This document shows, in pieces, positions 34,420 to 46,013 of a stretch of 64,000 nucleotides of DNA. Made by a program: the position numbers and the translations under genes. The notes under the pieces were generated by a model. That model was given only the letters and a program-made list of their open reading frames with translations. It made no database searches and was not told the origin of the DNA. Origin of the DNA: Luteimonas terrae (GTDB taxonomy: Bacteria > Pseudomonadota > Gammaproteobacteria > Xanthomonadales > Xanthomonadaceae). Position 1 is the first letter of the stretch, and the number at the start of each line of letters is the position of its first letter. The stretch lies in NCBI RefSeq assembly GCF_004358165.1, contig NZ_SMTG01000004.1, positions 186,001 through 250,000 on the forward strand, read 5' to 3'.

Positions 34420-34727
34420 ACGGGTTGGCTGGGGGCAAACGATCAGATCGCGGAAACGTCGCGCATCACGCGACTCGTAGGTCGCCTGGAATCATTCCGT
34501 TTTTAGCGGACGCATTGCCCCCATCCCGGCCTTCCCCCGCATGCGGGGGAAGGAGCAGGGCGATGCGTGCTTCGAGCCCTCCCCCGCATGCGGGGGAGGG
34601 TTGGGTGGGGGCGAACCGTCAGATTGCGGACAGCGAATCACGCGACTCGTAGATGTTCCGAAATCATTCCGTTCTTAGCGGACACTTTGCCCCCATCCCG
34701 GCCTTCCCCCGCGCGCGGGGGAAGGAG
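34420..34727. repeat. Composite palindromic repeat cluster A
   Basis: Three GC-rich hairpins of the form CCTTCCCCCGC/GCGGGGGAAGG or CCCTCCCCCGC/GCGGGGGAGGG (34530-34552, 34577-34600, 34702-34725) are joined by conserved spacers. The spacers read ATCACGCGACTCGTAG, then GGAATCATTCCGT, and TTGGGTGGGGGCGAAC. The same units recur near 37.7-38.2, 48.9 and 54.3-54.5 kb. The last hairpin lies 43 bases after the EptA-like gene stop. The remaining 34251-34420 holds no gene. Confidence 0.85.
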
Positions 34728-34768
34728 ACAAGCGCGAGCAGCGCAGATTGTGCGCTTCTGATCGCAGA

Positions 34769-36436
34769 TCACGTCACGGCTGACGCACCGCGCCGACACG
34801 GCGCGAACAGGTCGAGCGCTGGCGAATACGCTTGCGTGCGCACGTCGAATGCGCCGAGTACCAAATGGAATAGCGCGTCGTGGCTCGTCGGCTGCGCGGC
34901 ACGTGCGCGCAGGCACTGCATGTCCAGACCCAGATCGCCGGCGAGACCCGATGACACCCACGCCACCATCGGCACGTGCAGCTGCTGGGCGGGCGCGATC
35001 GCATACGGGGCGCCATGCAGATACAGGCCGTACTCGCCCAGCGATTCGCCATGGTCGGACACGTACAGCAGCGCGGCGTCATGGCTGTCCTGCTGCTGCA
35101 CGATGTCGAGCGCGTGGGCGAGGAATGCGTCCGTGTAGCGGATCGCATTGTCGTACGCGTTGGCGATCTGCACCGGCGTGCAACGGCTCAGTTCGGCGGT
35201 GCGGCAGGCGGGCTTGAAGACTTCGTAGGCCGCCGGATAGCGCTCGAAGTAGTTCGGCCCGTGGTTGCCCAGCTGGTGCAGCACGATCAGCAGATCGCCG
35301 GGGGCGGCGTCGATGCGCGCGCGCAGGCCGCGCAGCAGGATGTCGTCCAGGCAGCGGTCGCCATCGCACAGTGCCGGCGCGTCGGCGGCCTGCATGCGTT
35401 CGATGCCGGTGCCGTCGCAGACGCCCTTGCAGCCGGACTGGTTGTCGCGCCAGCGCACCTCCACGCCGGCGCGCGCGACGACGTCGAGCAGCGACTCGTG
35501 GCTGCGGATCGCCGCCTTGTCGTAGTGCCGGCGGCCGTAGGCCGAGAACATGCACGGCAGCGAGACCTCGGTACTGGTGCCGCAGGATTCGACGTCGCTG
35601 AAATTGACCACGTCGCGGCGCGCGAGCTCGGGCGTGGTTTGCCGCGCATAACCGTTCAAACCCCAGTTTTGCGCGCGCACGGTCTCGCCGACGACGAGTA
35701 CCAGCAGACGCGGTTTCTGCCCCGGTGCGCGCAATGCGCGCGCCGCATCGGCGGCCACCGGCAGGCGCTGGCCCGCCGGCGGTTCCGGCGCCTCGGTCAG
35801 CGCCCGCACCGTGGAGACGACGAGATTGCCGGGCGTGATGCGATAGCGCAGCGCATGGTCGCTGCGCATCAGCGCGAAGATGCCCTGCGAGGACAGCAGC
35901 ATCGCCACGGCCGCCAGCAACGCCATGCCGCCGAGAAACAGCGCGCGCGTTGCGATCGCCTGACGCCACGGGCGTTGCGCGGTGCGCACCCAACCCAGTG
36001 CCAGCAGTGGCGGGCCGGCCTGCAGCAGCACGTGCAGCACCAGCCACGGCGAGAACAGCTCGCGGCTTTCGGCCGGGTCGGTGTGCAGCACGTTGAGCAT
36101 CATCTCCACGTCGAACAGCACCGCGTAGTGGCGCATGTAGAACGTGCCGACGGCGGTGGCGACGATCAGCGCCGCGAGCAGCGGCCGCAGCGCGCGACCG
36201 ATCGCGAAGATGCCCAGCAGCAGCGCGTGCAGCGCGAACACCGCGACCGCCAGCGAGGCCAGCAGTCCCGGCGATGCGCCGTCATGCACGGCGGCCTGCC
36301 AGAAGCCGCCGTTGCAGATCGCCACGAAGTACAGACACACGCCGGCGAGCGCGGCTTCGGACGTCACCAGCGGCCGTGCGAGCCAGCCGCTGCGCTGCAC
36401 CTGCGCGAGCGGGCCGTGCCATGGCCGCACGCTCAC
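34769..36436 (-). CDS. eptA: Phosphoethanolamine-lipid A transferase (EptA/MCR family)
   Basis: A 555-residue inner-membrane enzyme. Five N-terminal helices (about 28-200) are followed by a periplasmic sulfatase-fold catalytic domain (about 240-545). It keeps E251 (VVGETVRAQNWG), nucleophile T287 (SCGTSTEVSLPCMFS), the metal site HQLGNHGP and VSDHGESLGEYG, and the paired Cys typical of the family. It moves phosphoethanolamine from phosphatidylethanolamine to lipid A, releasing diacylglycerol and lowering polymyxin binding. The GTG at 36436 overlaps the PAP2 stop (GTGA). It closes a dgkA-PAP2-eptA operon; DgkA would recycle the diacylglycerol produced. Confidence 0.92.
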   Translation of the reverse strand: MSVRPWHGPLAQVQRSGWLARPLVTSEAALAGVCLYFVAICNGGFWQAAVHDGASPGLLASLAVAVFALHALLLGIFAIGRALRPLLAALIVATAVGTFYMRHYAVLFDVEMMLNVLHTDPAESRELFSPWLVLHVLLQAGPPLLALGWVRTAQRPWRQAIATRALFLGGMALLAAVAMLLSSQGIFALMRSDHALRYRITPGNLVVSTVRALTEAPEPPAGQRLPVAADAARALRAPGQKPRLLVLVVGETVRAQNWGLNGYARQTTPELARRDVVNFSDVESCGTSTEVSLPCMFSAYGRRHYDKAAIRSHESLLDVVARAGVEVRWRDNQSGCKGVCDGTGIERMQAADAPALCDGDRCLDDILLRGLRARIDAAPGDLLIVLHQLGNHGPNYFERYPAAYEVFKPACRTAELSRCTPVQIANAYDNAIRYTDAFLAHALDIVQQQDSHDAALLYVSDHGESLGEYGLYLHGAPYAIAPAQQLHVPMVAWVSSGLAGDLGLDMQCLRARAAQPTSHDALFHLVLGAFDVRTQAYSPALDLFAPCRRGASAVT

Positions 36437-37212
36437 GGGTGCACCTCGCGCAGGCGGTGCGCGATGGCGGACGGCTGCATTGCGTTCGAAGCGCGCTCGG
36501 CGTCGCGCAGTTGCGCGTACAGGCAGATGCGCGCCGACGCGGCTGCCACCAGCCAGCACAGCGTCAGCGACCACAGATCGTGCGAGAGAAAGTGCGCGCC
36601 CCGCAGTTGCTGCACGAGGCCGAAGACCGCGCCCAGCGCGAGGCCGGTACCCAGCGCCGCGTGCCGCCAGCGACGCAGCGCGGGACCGGCGGCGCTGCAC
36701 GCGAAGTATGCTGCCACCCATGCATATCCGGCAGCCGCATGCGCGGCGGGGAAGCACGCGGCGGCGCCCATCGTTGCCGGACGCGAGGCGAGTGGCGACA
36801 GCCAAGGACGCGCGCCGCCATAGCGCTGCAGATCCCACGGGCAGTCGATGCCCGTGTGCGATTTCAGCCAGGCCACCAGCAGGCAGGCCAGCGGCACGGC
36901 GGTCAGGAGATAGCCCAGCGGCGCGCGCCAGGTGCGTGGCACGGCGCCGGTCCAGCTCAACGCCCACGCGGCCACGACCGCGAGCCAGCACGCGATGCTC
37001 AGACGGCGCCCGCCGGTGTGCACCAGCCCGGCACTCCACCACGCATCGCGTGCCAGCCAGTGGCCGCCCTGCCAGGCGTAGAGGCGGTCGGCCCAAGCGG
37101 CATCGACGCCTAGCGCCGCGATGCCAGCGGTCAGCAGGACCGCCGCGATCAGCACGCCGAGCAGCGCCGGCGCGCGCGTCAGGGTGGCGGGACTCACAGC
37201 ACGCAGATCCAC
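36433..37212 (-). CDS. PAP2-family membrane phosphatase
   Basis: A 259-residue protein with about six membrane helices and the three PAP2 motifs: K-rich KSHTGIDCPWDL (motif 1, partly altered), FPAAHAAAGYAWVAA (motif 2, the PSGH position reads PAAH) and RGAHFLSHDLWS (motif 3 with catalytic His). Such enzymes dephosphorylate lipid A, undecaprenyl diphosphate or phosphatidic acid. It overlaps dgkA by 19 bases and eptA by 4. PAP2 genes next to eptA/mcr genes are well known; here it may remodel or recycle the donor or acceptor lipids. Confidence 0.88.
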   Translation of the reverse strand: MDLRAVSPATLTRAPALLGVLIAAVLLTAGIAALGVDAAWADRLYAWQGGHWLARDAWWSAGLVHTGGRRLSIACWLAVVAAWALSWTGAVPRTWRAPLGYLLTAVPLACLLVAWLKSHTGIDCPWDLQRYGGARPWLSPLASRPATMGAAACFPAAHAAAGYAWVAAYFACSAAGPALRRWRHAALGTGLALGAVFGLVQQLRGAHFLSHDLWSLTLCWLVAAASARICLYAQLRDAERASNAMQPSAIAHRLREVHP

Positions 37213-37550
37213 ATCGCGGCGTGCAGCAGCAGGCTCAACGTGACCGCGGCCGAACCGGCGTCTTTGGCCTTGCCGCTGAGTGCATGCCAGTCGGACCCGA
37301 TGCGATCAACGACCGCCTCGATCGCGGTGTTGAGTAGTTCGACGACGAGCACCAGTCCCAGCGTGGCGACCAGCAGTGCGCGCCCCAGCGGCGCCAGATC
37401 GAGCGTCGCGATCAGCACCAGCAGCGGCACCGCCAGCACCACTTCCTGCCGGAACGCCGCCTCGGTCCGCCAGGTCGCGACCAGACCGCGCCAGGAATGC
37501 CCGGTCGCCCGCAGCAGACGCAGGGCACCGGTGGAGGAAGCAGAAGACAT
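37194..37550 (-). CDS. dgkA: Diacylglycerol kinase
   Basis: A 118-residue protein with three membrane helices and the DgkA signature VVELLNTAIEAVVDRIG, followed by HALSGKAKDAGSAAV. It phosphorylates diacylglycerol to phosphatidic acid. ATG 37550 gives the normal DgkA length; the longer frame is not supported. It is the first gene of the operon with PAP2 and eptA, fitting the recycling of diacylglycerol released by the transferase. Confidence 0.95.
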   Translation of the reverse strand: MSSASSTGALRLLRATGHSWRGLVATWRTEAAFRQEVVLAVPLLVLIATLDLAPLGRALLVATLGLVLVVELLNTAIEAVVDRIGSDWHALSGKAKDAGSAAVTLSLLLHAAMWICVL

Positions 37551-37710
37551 CGGCCGACTCCGCCGGGGAACCGCCCCGGCTTGCGCGGCGCAGGATCGGC
37601 AGGGCCACGTCGGAACGCGGTCGGAGAGATGTTGGCTGGGGATTAAGGCGCGCGAAGGCGGCGCTGCGATCTGGAAGCGGACGGTGGAATCAGCCAACGC
37701 GTTGATGGCC

Positions 37711-38174
37711 TGGGATCACTCCATCCTCGGCGGACGTTTCGCCCCCATCCCAGCCTTCCCCCGCGCGCGGGGGAAGGGGCGGGTCAATGGGCGCTTCGAG
37801 CCCTTCCCCGCTCGCGGGGGAGGGTTGGGTGGGGGCAATCGATCAGATCGCGGAACGTCGAATCACGCGACTCGTAGATGGTCTGGAATCATTCCGTCCT
37901 CGTCGGACGCTTTGCCCCCATCCAAGCCTTCCCCCGCACGCGGGGGAAGGAGCAGATCAGTGCGCGCGTGGGGCGTCACCCGCGGTCCGGGATCCGGTAT
38001 CGAGCAGATCAGGCGTGCTTCAAGCCCTCCCTCGCTTGCGGGGGAGGGGTGGGTGGGGGCGAACGGTCAGGTCGCTAAACGTCGAATCACGCGACTCGTA
38101 AAGGTCTTGGAATCATTCCGTCCTCGGCGAACACTCCGCCCCCATCCCAGCCTTCCCCCGCAAGCGGGGGAAGG
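37711..38174. repeat. Composite palindromic repeat cluster B
   Basis: Five hairpins of the same two types as cluster A (near 37754-37776, 37801-37824, 37927-37950, 38025-38048, 38151-38174) occur with the same spacers in tandem; AATCACGCGACTCGTA recurs at 37861 and 38085, about 224 bases apart. The last hairpin lies about 36 bases after the maeB stop and could act as its transcript end. Upstream, 37551-37710 holds no gene. Confidence 0.85.
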
Positions 38175-38210
38175 AGCAACGTGCGCGCGCCGGCATTACG
38201 CGCGCTGCGC

Positions 38211-40496
<2,286 letters not shown>

Positions 40497-40534
40497 CAGC
40501 GTGGGGTCTTCACTGGAAAACAGGGGGGACCGGG

Positions 40535-40540
40535 ATTCTA
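40535..40540 (-). promoter_or_regulatory. Candidate maeB -10 box (TAGAAT)
   Basis: Minus-strand TAGAAT, 38 bases upstream of the maeB ATG, in the short gap between the porin gene stop and maeB. No good -35 is visible. Confidence 0.5.
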
Positions 40541-40593
40541 ACCCCGGGCCCGCGCCGAGACCCGACGCGGGCGGATGGTGGCGGTCGAAGGCT

Positions 40594-42066
40594 TCAGAAC
40601 ACGACCTGGGTGCGGACGTTGAACGTGTGGCCGCTGTCCTGGCCGGCGAAAGTGCCGACCTGGTTGTCGGTGTTCCAGCGCACCACGTTGAACATCACCC
40701 GCGACCAGTTGTTGAGATACCAGTTCAGGCCCAGCGTCCAGGCATCGCCCTCGCCGCCGCGCCGGGCATCGGTGAAGTCGTACTTGTCCCAGCGCGCGGC
40801 CAGTTCCCAGGCCCCGATGCCACCGTCGGTGACCGGGCGCGCGACGCGGGTCGTGCCCCAGACACCCGAGCGGGCGCTGAAGCCGGGCTTCTCGCCGGTG
40901 ATCAGCCAGCCGGCGTAGGCCGAGTGCGCTTTCTGGTCGACATCGCCGACCGACGTGGAGCGCAGCGTGGTCTCGCTTGTTTCGGCGAAGGCCCAGAAGT
41001 TGCGGAAGGTGCCGCCCAGTTCCGCGCCCCAGACACGCTCGCCGGTGACGTCGTTGATGGCGCTTGCCGACACCCGCACGTTGTCGTTGAAACGCGAGGC
41101 GACGCGCGGCGTGCGGTTGATGCGGTTAGTGTCCGCGCCGTATGCCTCGTGCACGTACCAGCCGCCGACGTGCAGGAAGCCAGCCGCACGCTTGATCGGG
41201 TTGATGTGGCCGCGGAACGCGTAGGTCAGCGAATCGCTGTTGTCGCCCGTGTTGCCGACGTCGTCGCCGGTGATGCCGAAGGTGGTGTGCCAGTTCTGCC
41301 CGATCATCTTCATCTGCACGCCCAGGCCGAAGTAGCCGCTGGCGGGCATGCCGACGCTGGCCACCGCGTTGCGCTCCATGAAGGGCGTGCGCGTGAGCGT
41401 GGTGCTCGAATCGATGGCGCGATCTTTCAGCTTGTTGCCGACGTAGAACTCGGTGGGAATGCTGCCCAGCCGCGTGTCCCAGCTCAGATAGGCGTCCGAC
41501 AGGCTGACGGTGTTGTTGGAAAGTTCGGCATCGATCTTGTACCCCAGCGGCCCCATCGTGCCTTCCGCGCCCAGACGCGCCTGGCGCAGGTTGGTGCCGG
41601 TGATGTTGCGCGCGTCGAAGTCGGAGCCGTGGGTCGACGAGAAGTCCACCAGCACGCGGCCGCGCGGATGGAAGGTGAAGCTGCGGTCGCTGTTGCGCAG
41701 CTCCGGCCCACCGCGGCGCCAGCTGGTGTTGCCACCACCGGTGCCGCCACTGGCGGCGAGCTGTGCCACCTGCGCCTGCAGGATGGCCAGATCGTCCTGG
41801 CGGGTGTCGGCGACCGCGGCCGCGACCTGCGCGTCGGTGTCGACGGTGGCAGGCTGCGCGGCGACGGGACGTGGCTGTCCCGACTCCAGCGCGGCCAGGC
41901 GCGCATTGAGCTGCTCGAGCTGCGCGGCCTGGGCCTTGAGCATCTGCGCCTGCTGCGCGACGAGCGCGCGCAGCGCGGCATCGTCCTGGGCGTTGGCGTC
42001 GAAAGCGGTCGCGCCGAGCGCGACGGCGATGGCGGTCGCTAGGACCGCGGAACGGATGTGCTGCAT
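40594..42066 (-). CDS. OprO/OprP-family outer-membrane porin
   Basis: A 490-residue protein. Signal peptide (MQHIRSAVLATAIAVALGATAF... NA-Q), then a coiled-coil (about 30-65, LRALVAQQAQMLKAQAAQLEQL) typical of trimeric OprO/P porins, and a beta-barrel (about 120-490) with GRVLVDFSSTHG, RQARLGAEGTMGPLGYKIDAEL, WELAARWDKYDF, LGLNWYLNNWSRVMFNVVRW and a terminal Val-Val-Phe. Family members pass phosphate or other anions; with DctA close by, an organic anion is plausible here. It lies upstream of maeB on the same strand, followed by 97 bases with maeB's own promoter. Confidence 0.9.
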   Translation of the reverse strand: MQHIRSAVLATAIAVALGATAFDANAQDDAALRALVAQQAQMLKAQAAQLEQLNARLAALESGQPRPVAAQPATVDTDAQVAAAVADTRQDDLAILQAQVAQLAASGGTGGGNTSWRRGGPELRNSDRSFTFHPRGRVLVDFSSTHGSDFDARNITGTNLRQARLGAEGTMGPLGYKIDAELSNNTVSLSDAYLSWDTRLGSIPTEFYVGNKLKDRAIDSSTTLTRTPFMERNAVASVGMPASGYFGLGVQMKMIGQNWHTTFGITGDDVGNTGDNSDSLTYAFRGHINPIKRAAGFLHVGGWYVHEAYGADTNRINRTPRVASRFNDNVRVSASAINDVTGERVWGAELGGTFRNFWAFAETSETTLRSTSVGDVDQKAHSAYAGWLITGEKPGFSARSGVWGTTRVARPVTDGGIGAWELAARWDKYDFTDARRGGEGDAWTLGLNWYLNNWSRVMFNVVRWNTDNQVGTFAGQDSGHTFNVRTQVVF

Positions 42067-42100
42067 GGTCTCTCCCTCCAGAGATGGTGCGTCTTGGCGA

Positions 42101-43114
42101 TCAGTCGCCGGCTTCTTCTTCGTCCACCGGGTCGGCGACCGGCGGTGGCGGCGCGGTGTCGCCGAGCAGCGGCTGCAGGCTCACGGGGCGGCCCTGCATG
42201 AAGCCGTGGCTGCGCGCCCAGGTCGCGAACAGGCGCGGCCACTGCGCGACCAGCGCGCCCGGACGGCCCAGCCCCCAGCTGTGGCCGCCCTTCTCGAAGA
42301 TGTGCATCTCGGCCGGGACGCCCTGCGCGCGTGCCGCGTTGAACAGCGTCAGGCTGTGGCCGACATCGGCGATCTGGTCGTCGGCGGCATGCACCATGAA
42401 GACCGGCGGCATGTCGGCACGCACGTGCGATTCCACCGAGTACGCGGCCACCGCATCGGCCTGCGTCGCCAGTTCGCGACGCGAGCGCGTGGTATCGAGC
42501 GGCGCCTGCAGCGAGACCACCGGATAGAGCATCGCCAGGAAGTCCGGGCGCGCCGAGGTGCGGTCGACGGCATCGAGCGCGGGATAGAAATCGTGGTCGA
42601 AGCGCGTGGCGAGGATGCCGCCGAGATTGGCGCCGGCCGACGAGCCCATGACGCCGATCTGCGCCGGGTCGATGCCGAGGGCATCGGCCTGGCTGCGCAG
42701 CAGGCGCAGCGCACGCTGGCCGTCCTGGAACGGCGCGACCGCCGGCCAGCCGTCGGCGGGCAGGCGGTAGTACAGCACCGCGGCGGTCGTGCCGATCGAC
42801 GCCAGCCACTGCGCCATCGGCGCGGCGGCGGTGCCGACCTGGATGCGGAAATAGCCGCCGCCGCCGAGGATCAGCACCGCACTGCCGTTGGGCTGTGCGG
42901 GCCGGTAGATTTCCATGCGCGGTTCGGAGATGCGGCTCACCGCCCCCATCGAACTGCCTTCGTTGCCGATCAGCTCCGGTCCGCTGACGGTCTGCGGCAG
43001 ATGGCCGTCGGGCCAGAGCTTGAGCGTCTGCGGACCGGTCTGGGCGTGCGCCAGACCGGTGCAGGTGAGCAGGAGACCGGCGATCAGGCCGGCCCAGCGG
43101 TGTCGTGTCGTCAT
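42101..43114 (-). CDS. Secreted alpha/beta-hydrolase, BD-FAE/esterase-lipase type
   Basis: A 337-residue protein with a signal peptide (LIAGLLLTCTGLAHA). The alpha/beta-hydrolase fold shows LILGGGGYFRIQ (oxyanion GGG, in place of HGGG), GVMGSSAGANLGG (nucleophile elbow Ser), FMVHAADDQIADVG (Asp) and EKGGHSWGLG (His). The family covers xylan and pectin acetylesterases and other esterases. A Pro-rich, acidic tail ends the protein. ATG 43114 has GGGAGGGG upstream. Located between dctA and the porin gene with short gaps of 54 and 34 bases, so it may be in one operon with them. Confidence 0.88.
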   Translation of the reverse strand: MTTRHRWAGLIAGLLLTCTGLAHAQTGPQTLKLWPDGHLPQTVSGPELIGNEGSSMGAVSRISEPRMEIYRPAQPNGSAVLILGGGGYFRIQVGTAAAPMAQWLASIGTTAAVLYYRLPADGWPAVAPFQDGQRALRLLRSQADALGIDPAQIGVMGSSAGANLGGILATRFDHDFYPALDAVDRTSARPDFLAMLYPVVSLQAPLDTTRSRRELATQADAVAAYSVESHVRADMPPVFMVHAADDQIADVGHSLTLFNAARAQGVPAEMHIFEKGGHSWGLGRPGALVAQWPRLFATWARSHGFMQGRPVSLQPLLGDTAPPPPVADPVDEEEAGD

Positions 43115-43168
43115 GGGTTCCCCTCCCAGGGCGTTGCGTGTTGCGTAATGCGTGTGCGACACCCGCCC

Positions 43169-44524
43169 TCAGTCGAGGGCGAGCACCCCGCGGTCACCGG
43201 GGCCTGCGGCCGGATCGGGCGCCGCCGCGACCGGCAGCGGCTTGCCGTCGAGCGCGGCATTGAGCTGGTCGCGGTCGAGGGCGCCTTCCCAGCGCGCGAC
43301 GACCACCGTGGCCACCGCGTTGCCGATGAAGTTGGTCAGCGAGCGGCACTCGCTCATGAAGCGGTCGATGCCGAGGATCAGCGCCATGCCCGCGACGGGA
43401 ATCGTCGGCACCACCGACAGCGTGGCCGCCAGCGTGATGAAGCCCGCGCCGGTCACGCCCGCCGCGCCCTTGGAGCTGAGCATCGCGACCAGCAGCAGGG
43501 TGATCTGCTGCCACAGCGTGAGTTCGGTATTGGTGGCCTGGGCGATGAACAGCGCCGCCAGGGTCATGTAGAGATTGGTGCCGTCGAGGTTGAACGAGTA
43601 GCCGGTCGGCACGACCAGACCCACGACCGATTTCTGGCAGCCGGCCTTCTCCATCTTTTCCATCAGCGACGGCAACGCCGATTCCGACGACGAGGTACCG
43701 AGCACCAGCAGCAGCTCGGCCTTCAGATAGCGGATCAGCTTGAGCACAGAGAAGCCGCAGGCGCGCGACACCGCGCCGAGGATCACCAGCACGAACAGCG
43801 CGGCGCTGACGTAGAAGGTGCCGACCAGCCACGCCAGATTCACCAGCGACGACAGGCCGTACTTGCCGATGGTGAAGGCGATGGCGCCGAACGCGCCAAT
43901 CGGCGCGGCCTTCATCAGGATGTGCACCAGCTTGAACACCGGCACGGTCAGCGTTTCCAGGAACGACAGCACCGGCCGGCCCTTCTCGCCGACCAGCGCC
44001 AGCGCGATGCCGAACAGCACCGCGATGAAGAGCACCTGCAGGATGTTGCCGTCGACGAAGGCACTGACCAGCGTGCCGGGAATGATGTCGAGCATGAAAC
44101 CGGTCAGCGTGAGCTCGTGCGACTTCTGCACGTAGGTCTCGACCGCGGCGGTGTCGAGCGAGGCCGGGTCGATGTTCATGCCCACGCCCGGCTGCACCAC
44201 GTGCGCGACGACCATGCCGATCACCAGCGCCAGCGTGGAGAAGAACAGGAAGTAGGTCATCGCCTTGGCGAACACCCGGCCCACCGTGCGCAGGTGGGTC
44301 ATGCCGGCGATGCCGGTGACGATGGTCAGGAAGATCACCGGCGCGATGATCATCTTGACCAGCTTGATGAAGGCATCGCCCAGCGGCTTGAGCTGTTCGG
44401 CGACGGCCGGTTCGAAATGGCCGAGCACCGCGCCGAGCGCGATCGCGATCAGCACCTGGACGTAGAGCTGGCGGTACCACGGCAGCCGCGGCGTGGCGGC
44501 GGTCTCGTTCGGAATGGCGTGCAT
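43169..44524 (-). CDS. dctA: C4-dicarboxylate:cation symporter DctA
   Basis: A 451-residue carrier of the SLC1 fold. It has the serine-rich hairpin [12 protein letters not shown], the cation/substrate motif [28 protein letters not shown] and [23 protein letters not shown]. It imports succinate, malate and fumarate with protons or sodium. ATG 44524 is preferred over a GTG 24 bases upstream. Its start faces the porin gene at 44746 across a 221-base divergent region with a perfect dyad, which probably controls both. Confidence 0.95.
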   Translation of the reverse strand: MHAIPNETAATPRLPWYRQLYVQVLIAIALGAVLGHFEPAVAEQLKPLGDAFIKLVKMIIAPVIFLTIVTGIAGMTHLRTVGRVFAKAMTYFLFFSTLALVIGMVVAHVVQPGVGMNIDPASLDTAAVETYVQKSHELTLTGFMLDIIPGTLVSAFVDGNILQVLFIAVLFGIALALVGEKGRPVLSFLETLTVPVFKLVHILMKAAPIGAFGAIAFTIGKYGLSSLVNLAWLVGTFYVSAALFVLVILGAVSRACGFSVLKLIRYLKAELLLVLGTSSSESALPSLMEKMEKAGCQKSVVGLVVPTGYSFNLDGTNLYMTLAALFIAQATNTELTLWQQITLLLVAMLSSKGAAGVTGAGFITLAATLSVVPTIPVAGMALILGIDRFMSECRSLTNFIGNAVATVVVARWEGALDRDQLNAALDGKPLPVAAAPDPAAGPGDRGVLALD

Positions 44525-44623
44525 GGCGGCAGGTCCGGGAAGTGGCACCCGGCGGACGCGGATGCTCGGCCTGCGTTGTACGCCCGCTTGCGGCGGCCGC
44601 CGATAGCCTATTGGTGTTAACGC

Positions 44624-44657
44624 GGCGCGAACTAATGCTTTGGGACTAGTTCGCGCC
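44624..44657. promoter_or_regulatory. Perfect 11-bp dyad between dctA and porin gene, candidate activator site
   Basis: GGCGCGAACTA (44624-44634) and its exact inverse TAGTTCGCGCC (44647-44657) are spaced by 12 bases, placing the half-site centres about two helical turns apart. The site is 100 bases from dctA and 89 from the porin gene. A two-component system with a LuxR-type regulator is encoded next door and is the natural candidate protein. No promoter boxes were certain; TAGACT occurs near 44679. The rest of the gap holds no gene. Confidence 0.65.
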
Positions 44658-44745
44658 GGTCACACGGACGACCTCCCTAGACTGGCGCCCGCCGCGCGCA
44701 TGCCCCCGCATCGCGCGTTGTCTTCTCCCCCTTGAGGTCCTGTCT

Positions 44746-45921
44746 ATGCGTCCCCTCGCCCTCGCCGCGTTGTCGGTGTTCTGTTCTACCGCCGCCCTGC
44801 CCGTCTTCGCCGAAGAAGGCGCGCAGGCATGGCCGCCCAAGTTCACGTTCTCCGACGAAACGGAAGTCGCGCTCACCGGCAACTTCGCCTGGGACAAGGC
44901 GGAGTTCGCCGGCCATCCGCGCCTGGAGGACAACGAAGGCCTGCGCCGCCGCGAGTTCGGCGCGACGGTCAAGAAGGCCGGCGTGTGGGACGCGATGGTC
45001 TATTTCGACTTCGAGTCCAAGAGCTGGCTCGACGTGTTCGTGCGCTTCGACAGCCAGCACTTCCTCGGCCGCGACGTGGGCAAGCTGCGCGTGGGCTACA
45101 TGAAGGTGCCGGTGGGTCTGGAAGGCGTGACCAGTTCGCGCGCGGGCACGTTCATGGAACTGGCCTCGCCGATCCAGGCGATCTACCAGGGCCGCCGCAC
45201 CGGTGTGGAATGGACGCTCGAGCAGGACCACGCGCTGTTCCAGCTCGGCGGCTACGGCGGCAAGGACCTGCAGGGCGACAATCCCGGCCAGACCTATGCC
45301 GCGCGCGCCGCGTGGACGCCGCGCAAGGCCGCCGGCGACGTGTTGCATCTGGGCATCGCCGCTTCGCGCGAGAACCCGCAGGGCTGGACCGACGGCCGCG
45401 GCGTGCAGTTCGACCCGACCGCGCGCCTGCGTGCGCGTCCCGGCACCAACCTCACCGACACGCGTCTGGTCGACACCGGCAGCCTGGCGCCGGTGAACCA
45501 CATCCAGCGCACCGGCCTGGAAGGCATCTGGATCAAGGGCCCGGTGTCGATGCAGGGCGAGCTGCTGCGCGCCGACATCGCCCGCGACGACGGCCTGGCC
45601 GACTTCACCGCAGAAGGCGGTTACCTCGCCGCGAGCTGGCTGCTGACCGGCGAGAGCCGGGTGTATTCGAGCGGCAACGTCGCCAACCCCAAGCCGGCCA
45701 ACGGCTACGGCGCCGTCGAACTGGCCGCGCGCTACAGCACGCTCGATCTCGACGACGGCCCGGTCAACGGCGGCCGCCAGCACGACTGGACCTTCGGCGC
45801 GAACTGGTACCTCACGCCGTACGTGAAGCTGCAGGCCAACTACGTGCGCGCCAACGCCACCCGCAACGGCGCGACCAGCCGGCCGGAGATCGTCGAAGTG
45901 CGCGCGCAGGTGCACTTCTGA
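44746..45921 (+). CDS. Second OprO/OprP-family porin
   Basis: A 391-residue outer-membrane protein with a signal peptide (MRPLALAALSVFCSTAALPVFA). The barrel begins soon after, without a coiled coil: ALTGNFAWDKAEF, RRREFGATVKKAGVWDAMVYFDFESKSWLDVF, RVGYMKVPVGLEGVTSS (family motif), WTFGANWYLTPYVKLQANYVRA and a final VHF. It is divergent from dctA and shares its regulatory region, so it is likely the uptake porin for the dicarboxylate. Its sequence is clearly different from the porin at 40.6 kb. Confidence 0.9.
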   Translation: MRPLALAALSVFCSTAALPVFAEEGAQAWPPKFTFSDETEVALTGNFAWDKAEFAGHPRLEDNEGLRRREFGATVKKAGVWDAMVYFDFESKSWLDVFVRFDSQHFLGRDVGKLRVGYMKVPVGLEGVTSSRAGTFMELASPIQAIYQGRRTGVEWTLEQDHALFQLGGYGGKDLQGDNPGQTYAARAAWTPRKAAGDVLHLGIAASRENPQGWTDGRGVQFDPTARLRARPGTNLTDTRLVDTGSLAPVNHIQRTGLEGIWIKGPVSMQGELLRADIARDDGLADFTAEGGYLAASWLLTGESRVYSSGNVANPKPANGYGAVELAARYSTLDLDDGPVNGGRQHDWTFGANWYLTPYVKLQANYVRANATRNGATSRPEIVEVRAQVHF

Positions 45922-46001
45922 TCGCACGCGGACGCCGCCCCGCGCGGCGTCCGCCGACCCTGCCGTTGTTTCCGCGCGACCGCGTGGACGACGGCAGGTC
46001 C

Positions 46002-46007
46002 TAGACT
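46002..46007 (+). promoter_or_regulatory. Candidate -10 box for a leaderless kinase transcript (TAGACT)
   Basis: TAGACT ends 7 bases before the ATG at 46014, so a transcript started here would have almost no leader. The kinase start lacks a Shine-Dalgarno sequence, which agrees with leaderless translation. Tentative. Confidence 0.4.
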
Positions 46008-46013
46008 CGCGCC

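Noticed and set aside
34420..38174. CRISPR array
   Set aside because: Units are long palindromic hairpins with conserved, not unique, spacers, and no cas genes occur.
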